Source: Elymus sibiricus
Lineage: Eukaryota; Streptophyta; Magnoliopsida; Poales; Poaceae
Reading direction: 5' to 3'
Length of the DNA stretch: 64,000 bases
NCBI GenBank assembly: GCA_039707655.1
Contig: CM077676.1
Span: 183,950,936 to 184,014,935, forward strand
Position 1 is the stretch's first letter; each line of letters opens with the position of its first letter. This document shows positions 1 to 11,000 of this stretch, in pieces. Position numbers and translations under genes: made by a program. Under the pieces are notes generated by a model. The model was not told where the DNA came from. It saw only the letters and a list, made by a program, of their open reading frames with translations, and ran no database searches.

Positions 1-123
1 TTTTTGCAAGCTCACAAAGCATGTCTCTATCTCCGGTCATGTGATCGGTGCATCCACTATCAAGAATCCACTCTTTTCCTTCAGCCATGTAATCTCGAAG
101 ATTAGCCATGAGACTAAGATTCC
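1..123 (-). pseudogene. Copia protease fragment
   Basis: The minus-strand translation in a different frame from gag gives AEGKEWILDSGCTDHMTGD, the classic Copia aspartic-protease start (DSG active site). It begins immediately after the gag stop at 124, so the zinc-knuckle part of gag is missing and the frame changes. This looks like an internal deletion joining gag to pol. Only the first ~40 codons lie in the window. Confidence 0.75.
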
Positions 124-744
124 TCATGTCTTCTCATATTCGATGTCGAATTCCTCGTCCTCATCATAATAGCCATGTTCAACATCATCATCATCAACAT
201 GTATGTGGTCATCACCTAGGGCAATGAATTCATTAGTTTCATGATCATGACAATGTTCAAGTTTGTGAATTCTAATGGCTTCCATGATAATGTTACTAAT
301 GGTTGTAACATCTCCTTTAGCACGCATAAGATCACGAAGCTCAAACAGGCAATTATCAAAGTTAGGATCACTAGGCTTCATCTTGTGAAAAGCAATAGTC
401 TTATGAAGAATCTCATCAAGATTCTTTAAAGAGTAGTTGGGATATCGCTTTTCTAAGTCATTCCATAGAGTATAGGCACACTCAAAGTTTTGCATACAAC
501 CAAGCACAATTTTAGGTAATCCTCTAATGATAAGATTGATGGTTTTAAGATTACGAAGCATGTCAATTTCTTCCTCTAGAGTGGGATGCAAGGGATCAAT
601 GGGAGGAACATATGGACTATGAATATACTTACTCAAGTTAAATTCATCAAAGATATCAAGCATCTCATCCTTCCAAAAGTGATAATACTCTCCATTGAGA
701 ATAGACACTCTACGTCTAAGACTCCCCAAAGTAGACACATCCAT
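124..744 (-). pseudogene. Copia gag (UBN2 type), C-terminally truncated
   Basis: This ORF encodes a capsid-like gag protein that would package the element RNA in cytoplasmic particles. The ATG at 744 is preferred because it is the first ATG after the PBS and gives MDVSTLGSL. The stretch LWNDLEKRYPNYSLKN, then the FELRDLMRAKG region, matches the UBN2/gag-polypeptide pattern of Copia elements. About 206 residues are present, ending in an acidic Asp/Glu-rich run and a stop at 124. The CCHC zinc knuckle expected before protease is absent, so the copy is probably non-functional. Confidence 0.75.
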
Positions 745-785
745 CTTCCTCCAATGGTGATTAAACCAAAGCAATGGAAACCAAT

Positions 786-799
786 GCTCTGATACTAAT
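786..799 (-). other. Primer-binding site (tRNA-iMet type)
   Basis: The minus strand reads AGTATCAGAGC immediately inside the LTR, close to the TGGTATCAGAGC complement of the initiator-Met tRNA 3' end. Its position between LTR end (800) and gag start (744) fixes the element's orientation as minus. Confidence 0.75.
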
Positions 800-2285
800 T
801 GTAGGGTCGAGAAGATAGGTCTAGAGGGGGGGTGAATAGACTCTTAACCAAACAAAGGTGCAGTTTTTAAGTTCACTTGGAATTTAGACAGATTTTAGCA
901 CTAGTTAAGATATCTAGAGATAGAGCAGCGGAAAAGTAGAGCATGCAAATGTGCGGAAAGTAATGGGGTAGAGAAAAGAAGATCAAACTCAATGAAGACA
1001 CAATGGTTTTTGGCGTGGTTCCGATAGGTGGTGCTATCGTACGTCCACATTGATGGAGACTTCAACCCATGAAGGGTAGTGGTTGCGCGAGTCCACGGAG
1101 AGCTCCACCCATGAATGGTCCACGAAGAAGCAACCTTGCCTATTCCACCATGGCTTATGTCCGCAAAGGACTAGACTCACTCGGGGTAGATCTTCACGAA
1201 GTAGGCGATCTCCTTGCCCTTACAAACTCCTTGGTTCAACTCCACATGATCTTGGAGCCTCCCAAGTGACACTTAACCAATCTAGGAGACACCACTCTCC
1301 AAAAGGTAATAGATGGTGTGTTGATGATGAACTCCTTGATCTTGTGCTTCAAATGATAGTCTCCTCAACACTCAATCTCTCTCACACAGATTTGGCTTGG
1401 GTAGGAGAAGGATTGGAGTGGAAAACAACTTGAAGAGGCTAGAAATCAAGGTTCAAATGGTTGGATTGGAATCTCTTGATCTCAACACATGAGTAGGTGG
1501 TTCTCTCTCAGAAAATGTATGGTGGAAGTGTATGCACGTTATGATGGCTCTCTTTTAGAGTAAGTGGGGGTGGAGGGTATAAATAGTCTTCACCAAAAAT
1601 CCAACCGTTGCACACTTTTGACCCAAATCGGTGAGACCGAATGCAAAACTCGGTGAGACCGATTAGTGTAAAAGATGTGAACTGAGCTTTTTGGTGGGAC
1701 CGAAGTGGAACAACTCGGTGGGAACGAAGTGCAATGGCTAGGGCAAAACCAGTTTCGGAAATTCCGATTATTTCAACTCGGTGATTCCGAAGTGAAACAA
1801 TGTCATCACAAAAACTTGGTAACGCCATCTCGGTGGGGCCGAAATCCATTTCGGTCAAACCAAATTGCTTGGGTTTGGCAGTGGCAAATGAAGTGGTAAT
1901 CTCGGTGGGTCCGGATAGGAGATTTTCGGTGGGACCGAGATAGACTTTTAGGGTTTGGACAGATGTGTTTTGAGAAAGTGACTGAGGATTTTTGGAGCAA
2001 TACCACTGAGCACTTTGAGCAAATGAATCATGATCAAAACCTCATCCCCTTTTAATAGTATTGGCTTTCCTAAGGGACTCAATGTGATCTTGGATCACTA
2101 AACCAAAAATGTAGAGTCTTGGAGTTGCCAATCTTGTCCTTGACATTTTGAAGGGATCCACATCTTCTTGTCCTTGCCATGCCTTTGTTGAACTTGTCTG
2201 AAATATACTAGATAAAAGTATTAGTCCAACAACATATATGTTGACATTGATTACCAAAACCACCAAGGTAGCAAATGTGCTTTCA
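800..2285 (-). repeat. 5' LTR of the Sirevirus-like element (1.49 kb)
   Basis: On the plus strand the LTR runs from TGTAGGGTCGAGAAG at 800 to AATGTGCTTTCA at 2285, giving TG...CA ends on the minus strand. Bases 2286-2290 (TCAGA) would be the TSD, but the partner is outside the window. The GGGGGGGTGAATAG run near 826 is typical of these LTR ends. The interior holds a cluster of palindromic TCGGT...ACCGA motifs (separate entry). Small ORFs here are chance. Confidence 0.7.
1627..1945. repeat. Cluster of TCGGT-N3-ACCGA palindromic motifs
   Basis: About nine or ten variants of the imperfect palindrome TCGGTGAGACCGA / TCGGTGGGACCGA occur in 320 bases, at irregular spacing of roughly 20-60 bases (for example near 1628, 1650, 1695, 1714, 1743, 1778, 1829, 1898 and 1926). 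Sireviruses are known to carry clusters of CGG/CCG-core palindromes in their LTRs. A regulatory or chromatin role is inferred from that parallel. Confidence 0.7.
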
Positions 2286-2512
2286 TCAGAAGATGGCACA
2301 AAGAGTGTATGTGCATATGTATGAGCGTCTGTTTGTATTGTGTTAAAAAAAGATGGCACAAAAAATATTGAATTTTTTTGACATGTGATGTTCACATAAT
2401 TTGCCATGGTATACAACAGAATTTACCATGCTTTGTTCCACAAATTTTCTATGTTTCAAAAATATTTTACAAAACAGAATTTATTATGGTGTATGCGATA
2501 AAAGTTTCCTTA
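2286..2512. other. Intergenic segment, nothing recognised
   Basis: This is AT-rich sequence with two copies of GATGGCACAAA (about 2293 and 2351) and no credible ORF or repeat boundary. It separates the Copia LTR from the DNA-transposon terminus at 2513. Confidence 0.5.
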
Positions 2513-2905
2513 GGGCATCTCCAACGGCAACCCGCAAATTTTCTCCCGCATCCGTTTGCGGACAGGGGGGGACCAGTCCGTGGACATGGATGCAGGAGGA
2601 CGCCATTGATACGTCCATTTTGCATCATGTTTTACTACTGTTATTTATAGTGTTTTTAATCAATATAATACTTTGTGGAGCTATTCTAATGCATTTTCTC
2701 TCTAAATATGCAAGATTCACACGAAGGGGGAGAATGCCGGCAGCTGGAATTCTGGACCTGAAAAAGCTCTGTCAAGATACCTATTCTGCACAACTCCAAA
2801 TGAGTTGAAATTTTCTGGAGAATTATTTTGGAATATATAAAAAATATTGGAAGCAAAAAAGTACCAGAGGGGGCCACCCAGGTGCCCACGAGGCACCAGG
2901 GCGCG

Positions 2906-5900
2906 TGTGACGCCCCCGACTTAATCGTGCGCTAATCATACACGCAAATGCACACGATCAAGCCTAGGGACTCACTTGAAGATATCACAACACAACTCTA
3001 AAAATGAAATAAAATAATACAAGCTTTATATTACAAGCCAGGGGCCTCGAGGGCTCGAATACATAAGCTTGCGCACACAAGCGTCAGCGAAAGCAACAGT
3101 ATCTGAGTACAGACACAAAGTTAAACAAGAATGCCTTAAGAAGGCGAAAACAAACAACTGCTCTGATCGAAAGAGGTAAGGCCTCCTGCCTGGGAGCCTC
3201 CTAACTACTCCTGGTCGTCGATGATCTCCACGTTGTAGTATACTCCTCCGGGGATCTCCTGCTCCTGGGCTCCAACGTCTGATCGCAACAATCGGGAATG
3301 GGGAAAAAGAAGTAGCAAAGCAACCGTGAGTACTCATCCAAAGTACTCGCAAGACTGACATCAGAACTATGCTAGTTATGCATCGGTATCAAGGGAAATG
3401 GGGCTGTATTCTTTGGACTAAACTGCAGAAATGCCAGAATAGGGGGGGAAGGCCTAGCCTATCGAAGACTAGCATCTTCAGCGGCCTTGCAGCATAAGAA
3501 GAGTGCAGAGTGGTACATAATTAAGTAGCAAGCATGTTGTAGCAAAGCCTAGAGATCCTTCCTCGACTCCCTGCGAGAAAGCAATCCCGAAGCTTCCATT
3601 TAATTAAAGTATCCAGTTCAAGTGTAGCAGATCGGGATACAACACTGAGCGTCCTGTTACCGTGGACACGGCTATTCGAATAGATAATCTTCCCTGCAGG
3701 GGTGCACTACTGTTACCCAACACGCTCGATTACATCTGGCCGGATACACTTGCTGGGTAATACCCGGCCTCGGTAATCGACACGACGCAGTCCTATCCTA
3801 GGCTAAGCAGAGAGGTCCCCGCCGGTCTACATCCTAAGTGCTCAGGGGTCTTGGGCCATTGCCCTTAGCACTCCGGGTCGTTATGCGATGAGCCGGGACG
3901 AGCACCACCTCATCCTGGATGGCACTGGCCCGACAGGCCCACAATGCTGAACTGGACGTCTGACAGAGCTTTCGGCTGATACATATGACGTAGAGGGTCC
4001 CATAACCATTATCCCACGTGGTGGTAGTGCGTATAGGCCAACGACCCACTCAGATCAATACCCAAATCCGTTAGCGAATTATTAGGAGCTTGCGGTGACG
4101 ATCAGTACTCCTGTCGTCCCGTCTCGAGGAAGTGCAACAAGGGCCAGGCCCATCCCTCTCTAGGGCGGTCTCTGCCTGCCCGGTTGCGCCTCGTAATTAT
4201 CTCGTGGGTACCCTCACGGTCATTCCCGACTTCACATCTCTCGCGGGTAGCCCTCGGGGTCGACCCGACTTTACCCGGGGACTGTAGTAAAAGTAGGGTA
4301 TCCGTGTGTTCATCACATCAAGGGGAATCCGAGGAATCACCCTCTATGGATTCCTACTCGATGTAATCCGTCAAGGAGAACCAGGAGGAATCACCCTCGA
4401 TGGTCCACACTTGCGGGGTTGCACGACAGAAGCCTCATCGGAGGTGGACGAAGAGGAATCACCCTTGGTAATCCACGTCCGTCTAGCTGTGCTACAAAGG
4501 CATCGTCGGGAGTGAGTTAAGAGGTGTCACCCTCGTCACTCGAGGATAACTCTGTAGAGTCGAACAACTTAGGGGGTGTGCGGTGCTGTGCTGGTCTTAG
4601 CCCGACGATCACATCGATCGGGGCACTAGTAGCTAAGCGGGGCAACTAGGACAAGGATGGAGCCACAGATGGATTTCATCCAACCTATACTAAGCATTTA
4701 GGATATCAGGTAAGTATCAACAGAAGTTACAATGAACAGGCTTTGCATCAGAGTAGGATAAAACAATAGCAGTAGCAAATTCTAATGCAAGCAGGAGGGA
4801 GAAAGAATAGGCGATATAGGCATGCATCAAGAGGGTTTTGCTTGCCTGGTTGCTCTGCTGAAAAGGACGGGTCGTCGGGGACGTAGTCAATCACGGAGGC
4901 AGCATCGGTCTCGGAGTCTACCAGAGAGAAGAGGGGGAAGAAACAGTAAATACAAATCAGACAAATGCACACAGATGCTTGGCATGACAATAGGCTGTGC
5001 TAGGGTGCCCTAACGCAACGCTACACGTGGCAGATGAAACGGGGAATTAACTGGAACGTTTTCCCGGTTTCGGACATCTGTCAGACAGATGAACCGAAGG
5101 GGAAGGTTCCATGTTTGAAGTGCTGGAGGCATCTGACAGGTATGTGGATGGCATAATCGGATTCTTCACATATTTCTGATCGTTTTTCATATATAAATTA
5201 TTTTAATCCGAGTTACGGTCTAATTTATATGATTTTTCAAAGTTTTAATGATTTTCCGGAATTATTTAAATTAACATTATCCGAAACAGTAATTGCTGAC
5301 ATCAGCATCACGTCAGCAGTCAACAGTCCGTTGACTGGTTAACCTGATAGGTGGGTCCCACCTGTCAGTCACTGTTTAGGTTAATTAGGGTTTTAATTAA
5401 ATTAATTACAGTTTAATTAGGTTAATTATTTAATTAGTTTAATTAAACAGGATTAATTAAGTTAATTAATTAATTAATTAACTATTATTTATTTTAATTC
5501 TTTTATTACTATTTATTTATTTTATTATTTTCTTTTTATTTTTAATCCTTTTCGTTCTAAAATGGGTGGGGCCCCACTGGTCAGTGGGCAGGCGGACATG
5601 TCCGCGCCCGAGCCCGTGTAAGGGGGGCCGGACATGTCCGGGCCCCGTTAGCGCGCGGGCACCAGGGGAAGCCGGACTTGTCCGGTGGCGCGTGTGCGCG
5701 CGCGCGGACAGAGGCGGCGACGGCGAAGCGGCTGCGGCGATGGGAAGCAGCGGCAGGCGGCGAGCGGCTCGGACGGCAGCGGGCGGAGGCGCGGCGGAAC
5801 GGGGGCAGGGCAGGGGGCGGCCACGGCGGAAGCAACGGGCACGAGGCCACGGCGGTAGCGGGCGCGAGCGCGGGCGCGGGAACGAGGCCAGCGCTGGGAG

Positions 5901-6751
5901 GCGGGCGCGCGCGCACGAGCACGCGAGGCAGAGGCAGCGGGGCCGAGCACGGGCAGCGGCGGGTGGCGGCGAGAGAGGCCACGGGCGGAGCGGCGGGACG
6001 GCGGCGACAGAGAGAGGGAGAGGAGAGGGGGCGCGGCTCACGGGCGAGGCAGGGGTTTGGGGTCGGCGAGGCTTGGTGAAGCCGACTCGGGGAGGGGGTC
6101 GAGGACGGCGACGAGCGACGAGGCGACGGGGAAGGGCGGCGACGACGACGGACGATGGCGGCGGTGGCGTCCAGAGCGAGGAGGGGAACGAGGGGGGTTA
6201 TGGGGTTAGGGTTACGGTGGGGGAGCGAGGGAGTGGCCATATAGGCCAGCTGCTGGGCCGGCCGGCTGGGCCAAGGCCCAGTGGGGGGAGGGTTTTTTTC
6301 CTTTTTCTTATTTTCTGTTTTTGTTTATTTTTCTTTTTGTGTTTTATTTTACTTTCCAAATCATTTTAGTTTTATAAAATATAAGATTAGCACCTAATTT
6401 AGTGTTACTAAATATACCACTGCCATAAAAAGTTTGGCACCTAAATAATATAGTTTAATATTTTATAAATTATGAAAGGCATTTAATTAATTGTTTTAGC
6501 TACTGTTTTAATTATTTGAGGACATTTAAACATTTTATAAAAATATGATTTCTCCACCATAATTACCTATGCATTATTTGTCATATTTAGAACACTTTAG
6601 TTTTCAGATTTGAACAACTTTTATTTTGACTTGCATTTTGAATTTTGAATATGAATTGAATTATTCCTTAATTACATTTCTTAGCATATATTTATGATGA
6701 CATGGCAATTTAATTAACCTAATATCAGAGTTGAGATCTTGGGATGTTACA
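2906..6751. mobile_element. Solo LTR, 3.85 kb, unclassified
   Basis: It begins TGTGACGCCCCCGAC and ends TTGGGATGTTACA, with TSD GCGCG at 2901-2905 and 6752-6756. No internal PBS, PPT or second LTR is visible and no protein domain is recognised, so a solo LTR is the simplest reading. A large-LTR derivative element is the alternative. The sequence is mosaic: AT-rich TTAATTAA-type repeats at about 5380-5490, a very GC-rich, strand-asymmetric block at 5566-6240, and an AT-rich end. The long ORFs on both strands of the GC block have Arg/Ala/Gly/Pro-biased composition and are rejected as genes. Confidence 0.8.
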
Positions 6752-6828
6752 GCGCGACACCCCCCCCCCCCAGGCGCGCCCTGGTACCTCGTGGGGCCCC
6801 TGGCCCACTTCTGGCCCCCATTTTCTGG

Positions 6829-6836
6829 TATATAAG
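6829..6836 (+). promoter_or_regulatory. TATA box of the 5' LTR
   Basis: TATATAAG lies downstream of the GC-rich hairpin remnant and upstream of the conserved leader with TCTCGAGGCGGAACTTGG. The identical box lies at 15607-15614 in the 3' LTR. It would drive the genomic RNA of the element. Confidence 0.6.
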
Positions 6837-7991
6837 TGCATTTGACCTAAAAAAATAGAGAGAAGACTTTCGGGACAGTGCACCGCCGTCTCGAGGCGGA
6901 ACTTGGGCAGGAGCACTTTTGCTCTCCGGCGGAGAGATTCTGCCGGGGATACTTCCTTCCGGGAGGGGGAAATCGTCGCCATCAACACCACCAGCGACCC
7001 TCTCATCGTGGGAGGGCTAATCTTCATCAACATCTTCATCAGCACCATCTCATCTCAAAACCCTAGTTCATCTCTTGTATTCAATCTTTGTCCCAAAACC
7101 TCAGATTGGTACCTGTGGGTTGCTAGTAGTGTTGATTACATCTTGTAGTTGATGCTTGTTGGTTTACTTGGTGGAGGATTATATGTTCAGATCTATTATG
7201 CAATTCAATACCCTACTGGTCATGAACATGTTGATGATGTGTGAGTAGTTAATTTTGTTCTTGAGGACATGGGAGAAGTCTTGTCATAAGTAATCATGTG
7301 AATTTGGTATTCGTTCGATATTTTGATGATGTGTATGTTGTGATTCTCTTAGTGGTGTCATGTGAACGTCGACTACATGATACTTCACCATCTTTGGGCC
7401 TAAGGGAATGCATTGTGGAGTAGTAATTAGATGATGGGTTGCTAGAGTGACAGAAGCTTAAACCCTAGGTTATGCGCTATTCTGTAAGGGGCTGATTTGG
7501 ATCCACACGTTTAATGCTATGGTTAGAGTAATCTTAATTCTTCTTTCGTAGTTGCGGATGCTTGCGAGAGGGGGTAATCATAGGTGGGAGGTTTTTCCAG
7601 GTAAGGGCAGCACCCAAGCACCGGTCCACCCACATATCAAATTATCAAAGTAGCGAACGCGAATCAAACAAACATGATGAAAGTGACTAGATGAAATTCC
7701 CATGTGTCTCGAGAACGTTTTACTAATTATAAGAGATCGTTTCGTCCTGTCCTTTGCTACAAAAAGGATTGGGCTATATTGCTGCACTCTTTGTTACTAT
7801 TGTTACTTGTCACTTGTTACAAATTATCTTGCTATCAAACTACCTATTACCGATAATTTCAGTGCTTGCAGAAAACACCTTGCTGAAAACCGCTTGTCAT
7901 TTCCTTCTGCTCCTCGTTGGGTTTGACACTCTTACTTATCGAAAGGACTACGATTGATCCCCTATACTTGTGGGTCATCAAGACTCTTTTC

Positions 7992-8008
7992 TGGCGCCGT
8001 TGCCGGGG
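7992..8008 (+). other. Primer-binding site (tRNA-Asp)
   Basis: TGGCGCCGTTGCCGGGG starts 11 bases after the LTR end. It is a perfect complement of the 3' end of plant tRNA-Asp including CCA, the primer used by Athila-lineage elements. Confidence 0.9.
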
Positions 8009-8086
8009 AGTGAAGCGCCTTTGGTGAGTGGAATTTGGTAAGGAAACATTTATATTACGTGCTGAAATTTATTGTCACTTGTCACT

Positions 8087-11000
8087 ATGGAAAGTAATCC
8101 TTTGAGGGGTTTGTTCGGGGTATCTTCACCTCGACCGGAAACACAAATAGTTACTCCTCAACCTACTGCACCTATTGAAAAAGATATTGAATATGAAATT
8201 CCTCCAGGCATGTTAGAAAAACTGCTAGCTAATCCTTATGCAGGAGATGGAACGGTACATCCTGATATACACTTGATCTATGTGGCTGAAATTTGTGGAT
8301 TGTTTAAGCTTGCAGGTATAACTGGAGATGGAGTTAAGAAGAAAGTATTCCCTTTATCTTTGGAGGGAAAAGCATTAATATGGTATAGGCTATGTGATGA
8401 TACTGATACATGGGACTGGAACCGATTGAAACTAGAATTCCATCAGAAATTTTATCCTATGCATTTGGTTCATCGTGATCGGAATTATATATATAATTTT
8501 TGGCCTCGTGAAGGAGAAAGCATCGCTCAAGCTTGGGGGTGGCTTAAATATATGTTGCATACATGCCCCAATCATGACCTCTCAAGAAAAATTATCTTAG
8601 AAAATTTTTATGCTCGGCTTTCTCATGATAATCAAACTATGCTCGATTCTTCTTCGACTGGCTCCTTTATGAAGAAAACTATTGAATTCAGATGGGATCT
8701 TTTAGAAAGAATTAAACGCAACTCTGAAGATTGGGAACTCGACAAAGGTAATGAGTCAGGTATAATACTTGAGTTCGATTGTGTTAAATCTTTTACGGCC
8801 ACCGATGCTTTTCATAAGTTTAGCACTAAATATGGACTTGACTCTGAGATAGTAGCCTCCTTTTGTGAATCCTTTGCTACTCATGTTGACCTCCCTAAGG
8901 AGAAGTGGTTTAAATATCATCCCCCTATTAAAGAAAAGATAGAGGAACCTATTAGTGTTAAAGAAGAAACAATTGTTTACCATGTTGATCCAGTTGTGCC
9001 TACTGCTTATATTGAGAAACCACCTTTTCCTGTTAGGATTAAGGAACATGCTAAAGTTTCAACTGTGGTTAACAAAAGTCATAATAGAACACCTAGACCC
9101 GCTGAACAAATTAAAGTTGAACCTAATGTTGCTATGGTTAAAGATCTCTTGGTTGATAATATAGATGGGCATGTTATTTACTTCTGCGATGAAGCAGCTA
9201 GAATTGCTAAACCTGATTCTAAAGATAAAGATAGACCCGTTGTGGGCATGCCTGTTGTCTCAGTTAAAATAGGAGATCACTGCTATCATGGCTTATGTGA
9301 TTTGGGTGCTAGCGTGAGTGCTATTCCTTTTACTTTATATCAAGAAATTATGAATGATATTGCACCTGCTGAATTAGAGGATATTGATGTTACTATTAAA
9401 CTTGCAAATAGAGATACCATTACACCACTTGGGATTGTCAGAGATGTTGAAGTCTTGTGTGGAAAAATAAAATACCCTACTAATTTTCTAGTCCTTGGTT
9501 CTCCACAAGATGATTTCTGCCCCATTATATTTGGTAGACCTTTCTTGAACATGGTTAATGCTAAGATTGATTGCACTAAAGAAACAGTCAGTGTTGATTT
9601 TGGTGGTGTGTCTCATGAGTTTAATTTCTCCAAATATCGTAGACAACCTCATGATAAAGAATTGCCTAGTAAAGACAAAATTATTGGTCTTGCTTCTATT
9701 GCCGTACCTCCTACTGATCCGTTAGAACAATATTTGCTAGACCATGAGAATGATATGCATATGCATGAAAGAAATGAAATTGATAAGATGTTCTTTGATC
9801 AACCACCTATCCTTAAACATAATTTGCCTGTTGAAACTCTTGGAGGTCCCCCTCCACCTAAAGGTGATCCTGTGTTTGAATTGAAGCAATTGCCTGATAC
9901 ATTGAAATATGCTTATCTTGACGAAAAGAAGATATATCCTGTTATTATTAGTGCTAACCTTTCAGCGCATGAAGAAAAGAGATTGCTGAAAACTCTAAGG
10001 AAGCAGCGAGCTGCTATTGGATATACTCTTGATGATCTTAAGGGCATTAGTCCCACTCTATGTCAGCACAAAATTAATATGAAGCCTGATGCTAAACCAG
10101 TTGTCGACCACCAACGTCGATTAAATCCTAAGATGAAGGAGGTGGTAAGAACTGAGATATTAAAACTTCTGGAAGCAGGTATAATCTATCCCATAGCTGA
10201 TAGTAGATGGGTAAGTCCTGTTCATTGTGTCCCTAAGAAAGGAGGTATCACCGTTGTTCCTAATGATAAAAATGAACTCATTCCACAAAGAATTGTAACT
10301 GGTTATAGGATGGTAATCGATTTTAGAAAATTAAACAAAGCTACTAGAAAAGATCATTACCCCTTACCTTTTATTGATCAAATGTTAGAAAGGTTGTCCA
10401 AGCATACACACTTTTGTTTCCTAGATGGTTATTCAGGTTTTTCTCAAATACCCGTATCACAACCCGATCAAGAGAAAACCACATTTACTTATCCTTTCAG
10501 AAATTATGCTTATAGACGTATGCCTTTTGGTTTATGCAATGCACCTGCTACCTTTCAAAGATGTATGACTGCTATATTCTCTGATTTTTGTGAAAAGATT
10601 GTTGAGGTTTTCATGGATGATTTTTCCGTTTACGGAACTTCTTTTGATGATTGCTTAAGCAACCTTGATCGAGTTTTGCAGAGATGTGAAGAAACTAATC
10701 TTGTCTTGAATTGGGAGAAGTGCCACTTTATGGTGAATGAAGGTATTGTCTTGGGTCATAAAATTTCTGAGAGAGGTATTGAAGTTGATAAAGCTAAGGT
10801 TGATGCTATTGAGAAAATGCCATGTCCTAAAGATATTAAAGGTATAAGAAGTTTCCTTGGTCATGCTGGTTTCTATAGGAGATTTATTAAAGACTTCTCT
10901 AAAATTTCTAGGCCTCTTACCAATCTTTTGCAAAAAGATGTTCCATTTATTTTTGATGATGATTGTCTAGAAGCCTTTGAAACACTTAAGAAAGCCTTAA

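Larger units (their letters stand above)
1..2285 (-). mobile_element. Sirevirus-like Copia retrotransposon, 5' part
   Basis: Reading the minus strand, the order is 5' LTR (2285 to 800), PBS (799 to 786), gag (from 744) and protease (to position 1), so the element continues beyond the left edge. The LTR begins TGAAAGCAC and ends CCCTACA. The PBS resembles the tRNA-iMet complement used by most plant Copia elements. Gag of the UBN2 type plus a DSGCTDHMTG protease motif identify Copia. The clustered TCGGT-N3-ACCGA motifs in the LTR resemble the palindromic clusters known in Sireviruses; that lineage call is an inference. No second LTR or TSD is visible because the element is cut by the window. 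Confidence 0.8.
2607..7980 (+). repeat. 5' LTR of the Athila-type element, interrupted
   Basis: The LTR is in two parts, 2607-2905 and 6757-7980, separated by the 2906-6751 insertion plus one TSD copy; its net length is about 1.52 kb. It contains the GC-rich hairpin (disrupted by the insertion), a TATA box TATATAAG at 6829-6836 and the tail ending CCCTATACTTGTGGGTCATCA-like sequence at 7980. The promoter itself remains downstream of the insertion. Apparent ORFs such as 7578-7787 recur in the 3' LTR and are not genes. Confidence 0.9.

Noticed and set aside
2378..2808. ORFs crossing position 2607
   Set aside because: They cross the TSD/LTR junction of the Athila-type element, so cannot be an old gene; the right part recurs in the 3' LTR.
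5517..6369. Several overlapping ORFs of 100-267 codons on both strands
   Set aside because: They lie in a GC-rich block inside a solo LTR, have Arg/Ala/Gly/Pro-biased composition in every frame and no domain pattern; open frames are expected at this composition.
7992..8008. Sequences identical to a tRNA-Asp 3' end (also 34064, 46881, 60301)
   Set aside because: Only the 17-base acceptor-end complement is present, right after LTRs; these are primer-binding sites, not tRNA genes.
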